In this document: piece by piece, positions 28,580-36,922 of the stretch
Layout of the letters: every line of letters begins with the position of its first letter
How positions within the stretch are numbered: the first letter of the stretch is position 1
Source: DATKQY01 sp035532475
GTDB taxonomy: Bacteria > Actinomycetota > Acidimicrobiia > Acidimicrobiales > Bog-793
Direction: 5' to 3'
Length of the DNA stretch: 64,000 bases
NCBI GenBank assembly: GCA_035532475.1
Contig: DATKQY010000027.1
Location: 104,667 to 168,666 of the forward strand
Made by a program: the position numbers and the translations under genes
The notes under the pieces: generated by a model
What the model saw: the letters and a program-made list of their open reading frames with translations, nothing else
What the model was told of the DNA's origin: nothing
Databases searched by the model: none

Positions 28580-30148
28580 ATGGCAAGGATCCTCGTCACC
28601 GAGAAGCTGGCGCCGAGTGGCCTCGAGGCGATGGGGGCCGCGGGGCACGAGGTCGACGTCCGCCTCGACCTGTCCCCCGCCGAGCTGCTGGAAGCCGTGC
28701 GCGCGGCGGACGCCCTCGTGATCCGCTCGGCGACCCAGGTCACCCCCGAGGTGCTCGAGGCGGGACGCCAGCTCACCGTCGTCGGCCGAGCCGGCGTCGG
28801 GCTCGACAACGTCGACGTGCCGGCGGCCACCCGCTTCGGCGTGATGGTGGTGAACGCCCCGGAGTCGAACATCGTCTCGGCGGCCGAGCTCGCCGTGGCG
28901 CTGCTGCTCGCCCAGGCGCGCAACATCCCCCAGGCGCACGCCTCGCTCGTCGCCGGTCGCTGGGAGCGTTCGAAGTGGGAGGGCGTCGAGCTGCACGGGA
29001 AGCGGCTCGGCATCGTCGGGCTCGGCCGGATCGGCGCGCTCGTCGCCCAGCGCATGCTCGCCTTCGGGATGCACCTCGCCGCCTACGACCCCTACACCTC
29101 TCCGGAGCGGGCGAGACGGATGGGCGTCGAGCTGATGAGCCTCGACGAGCTCGTGGCGAGCGCGGACTTCGTCACGATCCACCTGCCGAAGACGAAGGAG
29201 ACCGTCGGGCTGTTCGGCAAGGAGCTCCTCGCGAAGGCGAAGCCGGGGCAGCGCATCGTCAACGCCGCCCGCGGCGGCATCGTCGACGAGGCGGCGCTCG
29301 CCGAGGCGATCCGGGAGGGCCGCATCGGCGGTGCGGCGCTCGACGTGTTCTCGTCCGAGCCGTGCACGGACTCGCCGCTGTTCGGCCTTCCAGGCGTCGT
29401 GGTCACCCCGCACCTCGGCGCCAGCACCGGCGAGGCCCAGGACAAGGCCGGCGAGCAGATCGCCGAGCAGGTGGTCCTCGCGCTCCGCGGCGACTTCGTC
29501 CCGTACGCGGTCAACGTCGCCGCCACCGGCGCGTCGGAGTCGGTGCGGCCCTTCCTCGGCCTCGCCGAGCAGCTCGGGCACTTCCTCGCCTCGCTCAGCG
29601 ACGGCCTGCCGGCGCAGCTCGAGGTCGAGTACCAGGGAGCGCTCGCCGGCGAGGACGTCGGGATCCTCACGCTCGCCGTGCTGAAGGGCGTCTTCGCCGC
29701 GAGCTCGGACGAGCCGGTCACCTACGTGAACGCGCCCCGCCTCGCCGAGGAACGGGGCCTGTCGGTGCGCGAGTCCCAGACCGCCACCACCCACGACCGG
29801 GTGAGCCAGGTCCGGCTCAGCTGTGGCGAGCACTCCGTGGCGGGCGCGCTCGTCGGGAGCGCGGCGACCCCGAGGATCGTCGAGGTCGACGATCACTTCG
29901 TCGAGGTGCCGCCGGCACCGAACATGCTGGTCGTGCGCAACGACGACCGGCTCGGGATGATCGGCGTCGTGGGGACGGTGCTCGGCAACGCCGGGGTGAG
30001 CATCGCCAACATGGCCGTCGGCCAGACGGTCGGCGAGGGGACCGCGCTGATGGTGCTCGCGACCGACAGCGCGGTCGACGACTCGGCGCTCGAGACCCTC
30101 CGGGCGGCGCCCGGCATCCTCGGCGTCCACCGGGTCACCGGGCTCTGA
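28580..30148 (+). CDS. serA: D-3-phosphoglycerate dehydrogenase
   Basis: A protein of 522 residues, the long actinobacterial form. The substrate domain opens with ARILVTEKLAPSGLEAM. The NAD loop is LGIVGLGRIGALVAQRM, the catalytic Arg is in VNAARGGIVDEAAL, and the His is in VTPHLGAST. An intervening ASB-type domain (about residues 320-445) and a C-terminal ACT domain (MLVVRNDDRLGMIGVVGTVL) allow serine feedback. GAGAGGAAG lies before the ATG. The preceding 120 bases hold a GC-rich leader with no recognisable riboswitch. The LLM-type gene follows after 16 bases. Confidence 0.96.
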   Translation: MARILVTEKLAPSGLEAMGAAGHEVDVRLDLSPAELLEAVRAADALVIRSATQVTPEVLEAGRQLTVVGRAGVGLDNVDVPAATRFGVMVVNAPESNIVSAAELAVALLLAQARNIPQAHASLVAGRWERSKWEGVELHGKRLGIVGLGRIGALVAQRMLAFGMHLAAYDPYTSPERARRMGVELMSLDELVASADFVTIHLPKTKETVGLFGKELLAKAKPGQRIVNAARGGIVDEAALAEAIREGRIGGAALDVFSSEPCTDSPLFGLPGVVVTPHLGASTGEAQDKAGEQIAEQVVLALRGDFVPYAVNVAATGASESVRPFLGLAEQLGHFLASLSDGLPAQLEVEYQGALAGEDVGILTLAVLKGVFAASSDEPVTYVNAPRLAEERGLSVRESQTATTHDRVSQVRLSCGEHSVAGALVGSAATPRIVEVDDHFVEVPPAPNMLVVRNDDRLGMIGVVGTVLGNAGVSIANMAVGQTVGEGTALMVLATDSAVDDSALETLRAAPGILGVHRVTGL

Positions 30149-30164
30149 GGCGCGGCCCGAGCGG

Positions 30165-31195
30165 GTGGGCGCGACCGGGCAGGGCGGGGGCGCGGCGCGC
30201 GTCGGCTGCTACGTGATTCCCAACCGCTTCGGCGCCATCGGCGAGCTGGCGGAGGACGTGGCGCGCTGGGAGCGGGCCGGGGTCCGGGGCGTATTGTTCG
30301 ACGACCATCTCTTCCTCACCGACGGCGGTGACCGCTCGACGATGACCGAGCGGGGCGACCCCTTCGTCCTCGCCGCCGCGGTCGCGGCCAGCTCGGAGCG
30401 GCTCGAGGTCGGCACGATCGTGGCCAACATCGGCCTGCAGCACCCGGCGCTCGTCCTGCGACACTTCGCGCAGCTCGCCGCCCTCTTCGGCGGCGACCGC
30501 ATCCTGGCCGGGATCGGCGCCGGCTGGAACGCCGAGGAGTTCGCAGCGCTCGGCCTCGAGATGCCGGACCACGCGACCCGGGCCAGGCGACTCCTCGACG
30601 CGACGCGGCGCGCCTTGCCCGCGAGCTGTTCGACGAGGGCGTGGCGACGATGGAGGGGACGGGGTTCGCCGTCCAGGACCTGCCGTTCACGCCGGCACCG
30701 GCGACGCCGCCGCGCCTGTTGCTCGGCGGCGGCTCGGACGCCGTGCTCGACGTCGCCGGCCGCTATGCCGACCACGTGGACCTGAACGGGTCGTCCAGGC
30801 GGCTGCCGCTCGGACGCGTCGAGCTGCTGCGGCGCGACGTGCTCCGTCGCCTGACGACGACCGTCGACGACCTGGTCGCCTCGGCCGCCCGCGTCGCCGA
30901 GTCGGCCCGCGTCGCCGGTCGCCCGGCCGGGGCGGTGACCTTTTCGGTTCTCGCGAGCCACGTCCGCTTTTGCGACGACGCCGAGGTCGCCGCCCGCGAG
31001 GAGGAGATGTGCCGGGCCGCCGGCGCCCCGGGCCTGGCGCTCGACGACTGCCCCTACGTGCTGGCGGGGAGCCCCGAGCGGATGGCGGGGCTGCTCACGG
31101 AGCGGGCCCGGCGGATCGGCATCTCGGCGATCATCGTCCCCGACGGCGAGCACGTCGAGCGGCTCTGCGCCGAGGTCCCGCCGGCAGTCGGCTGA
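30165..31195 (+). pseudogene. Luciferase-like (LLM) F420/flavin oxidoreductase, one frameshift
   Basis: The first 145 codons (GTG start at 30165) read as an LLM-class monooxygenase: RVGCYVIPNRFGAIGELAED, EVGTIVANIGLQHPALVLRHFAQLAALFGGDR and LAGIGAGWNAEEFAALGLEMP. The homologous continuation (ARELFDEGVATMEGTGFAVQ, then PPRLLLGGGSDAVLDVAGRYAD and on to position 31195) lies in a different frame. The switch falls at about 30597-30620, near GCCTTGCCC. Restoring one base there joins the halves. It is a broken gene, a consensus deletion, or less likely a programmed shift. It follows serA by 16 bases. Confidence 0.75.
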
Positions 31196-31214
31196 CCGGG
31201 CGGCACGCGAGACG

Positions 31215-31514
31215 CTAGGAGGCGGCGCCTCCGCCGGGCGACTCGAGATCGTCGAGCTCGACCGCGTCCGGTTCGGCGGCTCCGGCCTCGCTCCCGTCCG
31301 GGCGGGCCTCGGCGCGGCCGGCCGTGATGCGCACGCCGTCGGCGCTCGCCGGGGGGACCGGTGGCCACATGCCCTCGCTCGCCTTCGAAAAGGCACGCTC
31401 GTCGCGCTCGCGCTTGCGTCGGGCGAGGGTGCGCAGGACCTGGACGAGCGCGGCCACGAGACCGGCCGCCAGGCCGATCCGGACAGACCGCCGCTTCAGG
31501 CGCCACAGTGCCAT
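31215..31514 (-). CDS. Small single-pass membrane protein, unknown
   Basis: A protein of 99 residues. A basic N-terminus (MALWRLKRRSVR) leads into one helix (IGLAAGLVAALVQVL), then a highly charged region (RKRERDERAFSKASEGMWPP) and an acidic, Gly/Ala-rich C-terminus. GGGAGGAG lies ten bases before the ATG. I do not recognise a family. It may be a small membrane adaptor of the kind common in actinobacteria. Confidence 0.65.
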   Translation of the reverse strand: MALWRLKRRSVRIGLAAGLVAALVQVLRTLARRKRERDERAFSKASEGMWPPVPPASADGVRITAGRAEARPDGSEAGAAEPDAVELDDLESPGGGAAS

Positions 31515-31648
31515 GGGTCCCGCTCCTCCCGAACGCCCCGGCGCCCCGGGGCGCCGCGCCGCGCCCCGAGCGGGCCGGCGGGCCGCAGACTAGTACCGTC
31601 GCCGGCCGCCACTGATCGGGCTCGGCGAGCCCGCGCCGGACGGGTGCC

Positions 31649-31677
31649 TTGACGTTGGCGTGCTCTTCCGTCACACT
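31649..31677 (+). promoter_or_regulatory. Promoter of leuA
   Basis: TTGACG (31649-31654) and CACACT (31672-31677) are spaced by 17 bp. The leader-peptide GTG lies six bases after the -10, so the leader message is probably leaderless. The spacing and the CAnnnT -10 match the ilv and leuB attenuator promoters in this window. Confidence 0.65.
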
Positions 31678-31683
31678 GATTTG

Positions 31684-31728
31684 GTGATCCGCGACCTTCT
31701 CACCGAGCTGGGCCTCCTCCTTACCTGA
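31684..31728 (+). CDS. leuA leader peptide (VIRDLLTELGLLLT)
   Basis: A frame of 14 codons starting at GTG, with six Leu codons, including three in a row just before Thr-stop. Two of the six are CTT, rare in this GC-rich sequence. A longer start (GTG 31660) in the same frame would give 22 residues but begins inside the promoter. A perfect hairpin and a T-tailed terminator follow. Its position before leuA makes it a leucine-sensing attenuator leader. Confidence 0.85.
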   Translation: MIRDLLTELGLLLT

Positions 31729-31754
31729 CGGCGAGCGCCATATTGCGCTCGCCG
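31729..31754 (+). promoter_or_regulatory. Leader hairpin of the leuA attenuator
   Basis: CGGCGAGCGC (31729-31738) pairs perfectly over ten positions with GCGCTCGCCG (31745-31754) around the loop CATATT. It starts directly after the leader stop codon and ends two bases before the terminator stem. The two hairpins are not mutually exclusive as drawn, so the antiterminator partner is not evident by eye. Confidence 0.8.
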
Positions 31755-31756
31755 CG

Positions 31757-31788
31757 ACCTCCTGCGCCTCCGGGCCAGGAGGTTTTTT
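31757..31788 (+). terminator. Intrinsic terminator of the leuA attenuator
   Basis: ACCTCCTG (31757-31764) pairs with CAGGAGGT (31776-31783), followed by six T (31783-31788). The 3' arm AGGAGG is also complementary to CCTCCT in the leader Leu codons (31713-31718), which may provide an alternative structure. It lies 124 bases before leuA. Confidence 0.88.
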
Positions 31789-31912
31789 GTTGCCCCGGTG
31801 CCGACGACCGAGCACCCGCTGTGCCCACGACAGCGCCGACGACACGCCGACCGAACCGATCACCGATCCGAGACCCGGAGCGACCGACGAGCTCCCGACG
31901 ACAGGACATCTC

Positions 31913-33598
31913 ATGCCACCAGCCAACGTGACGCCGAAGAACCTGCCCTTCGAGAGGTACCGCGCGTACGAGCCGGTCGACCTGCCCGACCGCACCTGGC
32001 CTTCGCGGACCATCACCAAGGCGCCGCGTTGGTGCGCGGTGGACCTGCGCGACGGCAACCAGGCCCTGATCGACCCGATGGACCCCGAGCGCAAGCGCCG
32101 GATGTTCGAGGCGCTCGTCGGCATGGGCTTCAAGGAGATCGAGGTCGGCTTCCCCTCGGCCTCGCAGACCGACTACGACTTCGTGCGCCAGCTCATCGAG
32201 CAGGATCTCGTGCCCGACGACGTCACCATCCAGGTGCTCGTCCAGTGCCGACCGGAGCTGATCGAGCGCACCTACGAGTGCCTGCGGGGCGCCGACAACG
32301 CCATCGTGCACTTCTACAACTCCACCTCGGTGCTGCAGCGCCGGGTCGTGTTCGGCTTGGACAAGGCCGGGATCACCAAGATCGCCGTCGAGGCGGCGGG
32401 GCTCTGCCGCTCGCTCGAGGCGAAGCTGCCCGGCACGTCCGTCTGCTACGAGTACAGCCCGGAGTCCTTCACCGGGACCGAGATCGACTACTCAGTCGAG
32501 ATCTGCTCGGCGGTGATCGACGCGATCGGGCCGACGCCCGAGCGGCCGATCGTGCTCAACCTGCCGGCCACCGTCGAGATGTCGACCCCGAACGTCTACG
32601 CGGACCTGATCGAGTACTTCCACCGCCACATCCCAAGACGCGACGCCGTCGTGCTCAGCCTGCACCCCCACAACGACCGCGGCTGCGCGGTGGCCGCCGC
32701 CGAGCTCGGGGTGATGGCCGGTGCCGACCGGGTGGAGGGGTGCCTGTTCGGCAACGGCGAGCGCACCGGCAACGTCGACCTCGTCACCCTGGCGCTGAAC
32801 CTCTTCTCCCAGGGCGTCGACCCCGAGCTCGACGTCAGCGACATCGACGCGTTGCGCCGGGTCGCCGAGTACTGCAACCGTCTCCCGGTCCACCCCCGCC
32901 ATCCCTACGTGGGCGACCTCGTGTACACGGCTTTCTCCGGCTCGCACCAGGACGCCATCAAGAAGGGGATGGCGGCCCTCCCCGAGGACTACGCGGTCTG
33001 GGAGGTGCCCTACCTGCCGATCGACCCGCACCACGTCGGCCGCAGCTACGAGGCCGTGATCCGGGTCAACTCCCAGTCCGGAAAGGGCGGCGTCGCCTAC
33101 ATCATGGAGGCGGAGCACGGGATGGTGCTTCCCCGGCGCCTCCAGATCGAGTTCTCCCAGGCGATCCAGCACGTCACCGAGGACACCGGCACGGAGATCT
33201 CCCCGGCGGCGATGTGGGACGTGTTCACCCGCGAGTACCTGCCGGACGACGCCCCGATCCAGCTCATCTCCCACGAGACGGCGAGCGCCGGCGAGCACGA
33301 CAAGGTCACGGCGCAGCTGCTCGTCGACGGGAGCCACGTCACGATCACCGGCGGGGGCAACGGTCCGATCGCCGCCTTCGTCGCCGGGGTCCGCGACGGG
33401 CTCGGCGTCGACATCGACGTCGTCGACTACAGCGAGCACGCGATCACCGCCGGGGTGAGCGCGCAGGCCGTCGCCTACGTCGAGACGACCGACGCCACCG
33501 GCCGGACCCGCTGGGGGGTCGGGATGGACTCGAGCATCCTCACCGCCGGCCTCCGGGCGGTCGTGTCCGCGATCAACGCCCGGCGCGCGACGCGCTAG
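31913..33598 (+). CDS. leuA: 2-isopropylmalate synthase
   Basis: A protein of 561 residues, the actinobacterial long type. The start MPPANVTPKNLPFERYRAYEP has CAGGA seven bases upstream. APRWCAVDLRDGNQALIDPMD holds the metal/substrate Arg-Asp. LSLHPHNDRGCAVAAAELG and GCLFGNGERTGNVDLVTLAL follow. The C-terminal regulatory domain (residues about 430-555) gives leucine feedback. It condenses acetyl-CoA with 2-ketoisovalerate. It stands alone behind its own attenuator, away from leuCD and leuB. Confidence 0.97.
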   Translation: MPPANVTPKNLPFERYRAYEPVDLPDRTWPSRTITKAPRWCAVDLRDGNQALIDPMDPERKRRMFEALVGMGFKEIEVGFPSASQTDYDFVRQLIEQDLVPDDVTIQVLVQCRPELIERTYECLRGADNAIVHFYNSTSVLQRRVVFGLDKAGITKIAVEAAGLCRSLEAKLPGTSVCYEYSPESFTGTEIDYSVEICSAVIDAIGPTPERPIVLNLPATVEMSTPNVYADLIEYFHRHIPRRDAVVLSLHPHNDRGCAVAAAELGVMAGADRVEGCLFGNGERTGNVDLVTLALNLFSQGVDPELDVSDIDALRRVAEYCNRLPVHPRHPYVGDLVYTAFSGSHQDAIKKGMAALPEDYAVWEVPYLPIDPHHVGRSYEAVIRVNSQSGKGGVAYIMEAEHGMVLPRRLQIEFSQAIQHVTEDTGTEISPAAMWDVFTREYLPDDAPIQLISHETASAGEHDKVTAQLLVDGSHVTITGGGNGPIAAFVAGVRDGLGVDIDVVDYSEHAITAGVSAQAVAYVETTDATGRTRWGVGMDSSILTAGLRAVVSAINARRATR

Positions 33599-33611
33599 CC
33601 GGGGGTTTCGC

Positions 33612-34127
33612 CTACGTCGCCGGTCCGCCGGCGCCCGTGCCGGCGCCGAGCGCGTCGGCGATCTCGTCCGCCCACGCCTCGACCTCCGGCCAGTCGCGGA
33701 AGTCGCCCTCCGGCGCGCGCAGCACGCGCACGATGGCGCGCTCGCCGGCCCCGAGCGTCGTCTTGTCCAGCTTGCCGGCGAAGACGTGGTGGCCGCGCGC
33801 GTGAGCGGCTTGGACCATCGCGCCGGCGTCGGCCGGTTCCTCGGCGGGCTTTGGGGGGTCGCCCACCGGGCCGCTCGAGAAGAGCCAGACCGGCCGCTCG
33901 GCCAGCTCGTCGCCGAGACGCTCGACGAGCGACTTCGCCGGTGCGAGCCAGTGCGCGGCGTAGACGGCGCTGCCGAGCACGACCGCGTCGACGCCGACGA
34001 GGTCGCTAACCTCCTCCGGCTCGGCCCGCACCGCGACCACACCGCGGCCGCGCAGCCATTCGGCGATCGCGGTGGCGATCCCGGCCGTGGAGCCGTGCCT
34101 GCTCGCGGCGACGACGAGCGCTCTCAT
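33612..34127 (-). CDS. Flavodoxin-domain protein (HemG-like)
   Basis: A protein of 171 residues. MRALVVAASRHGSTAGIATAIAEWL is a flavodoxin FMN-phosphate loop (SRHGST). DAVVLGSAVYAAHWLAPAKSLVER and VWLFSSGPVGDPPKP resemble menaquinone-dependent protoporphyrinogen dehydrogenase and related flavodoxins. It may instead be a general electron carrier. AGGAGGTG lies just before the ATG, one of the strongest ribosome sites in the window. It is convergent with leuA (13 bases between stops). Confidence 0.8.
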   Translation of the reverse strand: MRALVVAASRHGSTAGIATAIAEWLRGRGVVAVRAEPEEVSDLVGVDAVVLGSAVYAAHWLAPAKSLVERLGDELAERPVWLFSSGPVGDPPKPAEEPADAGAMVQAAHARGHHVFAGKLDKTTLGAGERAIVRVLRAPEGDFRDWPEVEAWADEIADALGAGTGAGGPAT

Positions 34128-34213
34128 GGGCCACCTCCTGGCCGTCCCGTACCCGTGCTGCCACCTTCGCCCCGGGACGGGTGCGCCGACCAGTGCCGTT
34201 CGGCACGATCGAG

Positions 34214-34261
34214 GCGCGTCGGCGCGTCGGCGCGTCGGCGCGGCGGCGCGGCGGCGCGGCG
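34214..34261. repeat. Six tandem 8-bp units next to the leuD stop
   Basis: Three GCGCGTCG units followed by three GCGCGGCG units, 48 bp in all, ending one base before the leuD stop codon (34263 on the minus strand). The clean change from one unit to its single-base variant suggests expansion after one substitution. Confidence 0.85.
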
Positions 34262-34262
34262 C

Positions 34263-34859
34263 TCAGGCGCTGAGGCGCGGCAGGTGCGCGGGGCGGTGCT
34301 CCTCGAAGCGGTCGATCTCGGCGACATGGCCGAGCGTGACGCCGATGTCGTCGAGGCCGCTCAGGAGGCGCTGGCGCGCCGTGTCGTCGATCGAGAAGGG
34401 TCCGGCGATGCCTGCCGCCGGTGCCTCGACCGTGCGGCGGTCCACGTCGATCGTGATCTCGAGGGTCGGGTCGGCCGTCACCGCCTCGAGCAGCGCCCGG
34501 TCGAGCTCGGCTGAGACCTCGACCGGCACGAGCCCTGAGCGCGTCGAGTTGTTCTTGAAGATGTCGGCGATGCGCGGGCTGACGACGGCGCGGAAGCCGT
34601 AGTCGACGAGCGCCCAGACGGCGTGCTCACGCGACGAGCCGATCCCGAAGTTGGGCCCGGCGACGAGGATGCTGGCGCCGGAGTACTCCTCCCGGTTCAG
34701 CACGAACTCACGGTCGTCGCGCCACTCCGAGAACAGCCCGGCACCGAAGCCGGTGCGCTCGACGCGCTTCAGCCACTCGCTCGGGATGATCTGGTCCGTG
34801 TCGACGTCCGAGCGGTCGAGGGGGACGGCCCTTCCGGTCACGACTCGAACGGGTTCCAT
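34263..34859 (-). CDS. leuD: 3-isopropylmalate dehydratase small subunit
   Basis: A protein of 198 residues. VVTGRAVPLDRSDVDTDQIIPSEWLKR is canonical LeuD. ILVAGPNFGIGSSREHAVWAL and FRAVVSPRIADIFKNNSTRSGLVPV follow. It forms the isomerase with LeuC. The gene lies 57 bases downstream of leuC on the same strand, in the order greA-leuC-leuD. No attenuator is visible ahead of this group, unlike leuA and leuB. Confidence 0.96.
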   Translation of the reverse strand: MEPVRVVTGRAVPLDRSDVDTDQIIPSEWLKRVERTGFGAGLFSEWRDDREFVLNREEYSGASILVAGPNFGIGSSREHAVWALVDYGFRAVVSPRIADIFKNNSTRSGLVPVEVSAELDRALLEAVTADPTLEITIDVDRRTVEAPAAGIAGPFSIDDTARQRLLSGLDDIGVTLGHVAEIDRFEEHRPAHLPRLSA

Positions 34860-34916
34860 CGTCGTCCTCCTGTCTCGCTCACGGTGCTCGTTCTCAGCTG
34901 TCGGTCCCGACGCCGC

Positions 34917-36323
34917 TCAGCCGAGCGCTGCCGGGGTGGCGAAGTGGCCGGCGACCGCCGTCGCCGCCGCGACCGCCGGGGAGACGAGGTGGGTCCTGCC
35001 GCCCCGTCCCTGACGGCCCTCGAAGTTCCGGTTGGAGGTCGAGGCGCAGCGCTCGCCCGGCGAGAGCTGGTCCGGGTTCATCCCGAGACACATCGAGCAG
35101 CCGCTCTCGCGCCACTCGAATCCCGCCGCCCGGAACACCGCGTCGAGCCCCTCCTGCTCGGCCTCGGCCTTGACGCGGCGCGAGCCCGGGACGACGAGGG
35201 CGCGCATGCCGCCCGCGACCTTCCTGCCGTCCACGACGGCGGCCGCGGCGCGAAGGTCCTCGATGCGGGAGTTCGTGCACGAGCCGATGAACACCGTGTC
35301 GACGGGGATGTCGGCGATCGGCGTGCCGGCGACCAGGCCCATGTAGGCGAGTGCCCGCAACGCGCTCTCGCGCTCGCCGGGGTCGGTGATCGAGTCGGGA
35401 TCCGGGACCGAGCCGTCGATCGGCACCACCTGCGCGGGGTTCGTCCCCCATGTGACGTGCGGCCGGATCCCGGCGGCGTCGAGGCGGACGACGCGGTCGA
35501 AGGTGGCGTCGGGGTCGGTCACGAGCCCGCGCCAGTCCCCCAGCGCCTCCTCCCACGCCCTGCCGCTCGGCGCGTGGTCGCGCCCCTCGAGGTAGGCGAA
35601 GGTGACCTCGTCGGGCGCGATCAGCCCGGCACGCGCCCCGGCCTCGATGGACATGTTGCAGACGGTCATCCGACCCTCCATCGACAGACCCCGGATCGCG
35701 GAGCCCCGGTACTCGATGACGTGACCGATGCCGCCACCCGTGCCGAGGCGCCCGACGATCGCGAGGACGACGTCCTTGGCCGTCACGCCGGGCGTGAGCG
35801 CGCCGTCCACCTCGACCGCCATCGTGGCGGGGCGGGCCTGGGGGAGCGTCTGGGTGGCGAGGACGTGCTCGACCTCGGAGGTGCCGATGCCGAACGCGAG
35901 GGCACCGAAGGCGCCGTGGGTGGACGTGTGGCTGTCCCCGCAGACGATCGTCATCCCGGGCTGGCTGAGGCCCTGCTCGGGTCCGATCACGTGGACGATG
36001 CCCTGGTTGGGATCGCCCATCGGGAACGCGGTGATGCCGAACTCGGCGCAGTTGGCGGCGAGCGCCTCCAGCTGGCGCCGGGAGATCGGGTCGGCGACCG
36101 GGCGGTCGATGTCGAGCGTCGGCACGTTGTGGTCGGCCGTCGCGACCGTGAGGTCGGGGCGGCGCACCCGCCGGCCGGCGAGGCGCAGGCCGTCGAACGC
36201 CTGGGGCGAGGTGACCTCGTGGACGAGGTGCAGGTCGATGTAGAGCAGGTCGGGCTCCGCGCCACCGTCGCCGGCGTGGACGACGTGGCGATCCCAGACC
36301 TTCTCCGACAGCGTCTTGGCCAT
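34917..36323 (-). CDS. leuC: 3-isopropylmalate dehydratase large subunit
   Basis: A protein of 468 residues, aconitase family. AKTLSEKVWDRHVV is the usual start. TIVCGDSHTSTHGAFGALAFGIGTSEVEHVLATQ is diagnostic. The 4Fe-4S Cys residues are in FIGSCTNSRIEDLRAA and SGCSMCLGMN. I took the ATG at 36323 with AAGGGAAC upstream; the frame stays open into greA but that part is out-of-frame shadow. The gene begins ten bases after the greA stop, implying co-transcription. Confidence 0.96.
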   Translation of the reverse strand: MAKTLSEKVWDRHVVHAGDGGAEPDLLYIDLHLVHEVTSPQAFDGLRLAGRRVRRPDLTVATADHNVPTLDIDRPVADPISRRQLEALAANCAEFGITAFPMGDPNQGIVHVIGPEQGLSQPGMTIVCGDSHTSTHGAFGALAFGIGTSEVEHVLATQTLPQARPATMAVEVDGALTPGVTAKDVVLAIVGRLGTGGGIGHVIEYRGSAIRGLSMEGRMTVCNMSIEAGARAGLIAPDEVTFAYLEGRDHAPSGRAWEEALGDWRGLVTDPDATFDRVVRLDAAGIRPHVTWGTNPAQVVPIDGSVPDPDSITDPGERESALRALAYMGLVAGTPIADIPVDTVFIGSCTNSRIEDLRAAAAVVDGRKVAGGMRALVVPGSRRVKAEAEQEGLDAVFRAAGFEWRESGCSMCLGMNPDQLSPGERCASTSNRNFEGRQGRGGRTHLVSPAVAAATAVAGHFATPAALG

Positions 36324-36333
36324 CTTGTTCCCT

Positions 36334-36801
36334 TCAGTCGACGGAGACGATCTCGACCCGCAGCTTGCCGTTCGGGGCGTCGTACTCGACCTCGGCGCCG
36401 ACGGGCTTGCCGAGCAGCACCTGGCCGAGCGGCGAGCCGGGCGAGATGACCGCGACGTCGTCGCGCCGCTCCTCGATCGAGCCGACGAGGTAGCGCTCGA
36501 CGTCGTCGTCACCCGCGTAGCGGATCCCGACGATGCGCCCCGTGGCGACGACCCCGTCCGACGCGCCGCCGGACTCCACGATGACGGCGCTCCCGAGCAT
36601 CGCCTGGAGCTGGCGGACCCTCGACTCCATCTTGCCCTGGGCGTCCTTGGCGGCGTGGTAGTCCCCGTTCTCGGACAGGTCCCCGAGCGCGCGGGCGGCC
36701 TCGATCTGCCTGGCGATCTCCACCCGGCCGCGCGTCGTCAGATCCTCGAGCTCCTCGACGAGCCGCGCGTGCGTCTCGGGCGTGAGGTGGGTCTCCTTCA
36801 T
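36334..36801 (-). CDS. greA: Transcription elongation factor GreA
   Basis: A protein of 155 residues. The N-terminal coiled coil is THARLVEELEDLTTRGRVEIARQI, with the acidic tip DLSENGDYHAAKDAQ, which rescues backtracked polymerase. The C-terminal FKBP-like domain ends at LRVEIVSVD, and SPLGQVLLGKPVGAEVEYDAP is characteristic. The leuCD genes follow directly, an unusual partnership. Co-transcription probably reflects read-through rather than shared function. Confidence 0.95.
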   Translation of the reverse strand: MKETHLTPETHARLVEELEDLTTRGRVEIARQIEAARALGDLSENGDYHAAKDAQGKMESRVRQLQAMLGSAVIVESGGASDGVVATGRIVGIRYAGDDDVERYLVGSIEERRDDVAVISPGSPLGQVLLGKPVGAEVEYDAPNGKLRVEIVSVD

Positions 36802-36922
36802 CTGAACGAAACTACCCGCTCGGCGCCGCGGGCCGGGCGGGGGCTCGGCGCGGCCGCGCCGACGGGGGCGTGGAGCGCGCCGTGTGCCGGCGGACCGGCG
36901 GCCGACCCGTGGACCGTCGTGC

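Noticed and set aside
30600..30641. Programmed ribosomal frameshift in the LLM-type gene
   Set aside because: No slippery heptamer followed by a clear pseudoknot or stem was seen; a deleted base is the simpler explanation.
31540..31555. Perfect 16-bp palindrome GGCGCCCCGGGGCGCC upstream of the small membrane protein gene
   Set aside because: Composed only of G and C in a region of extreme GC content, where such palindromes arise easily; no promoter alignment or second copy was seen.
33612..34127. Calling the flavodoxin-domain protein a definite protoporphyrinogen oxidase (hemG)
   Set aside because: The flavodoxin fold is clear but HemG-specific residues cannot be verified by eye and no other haem gene is nearby.
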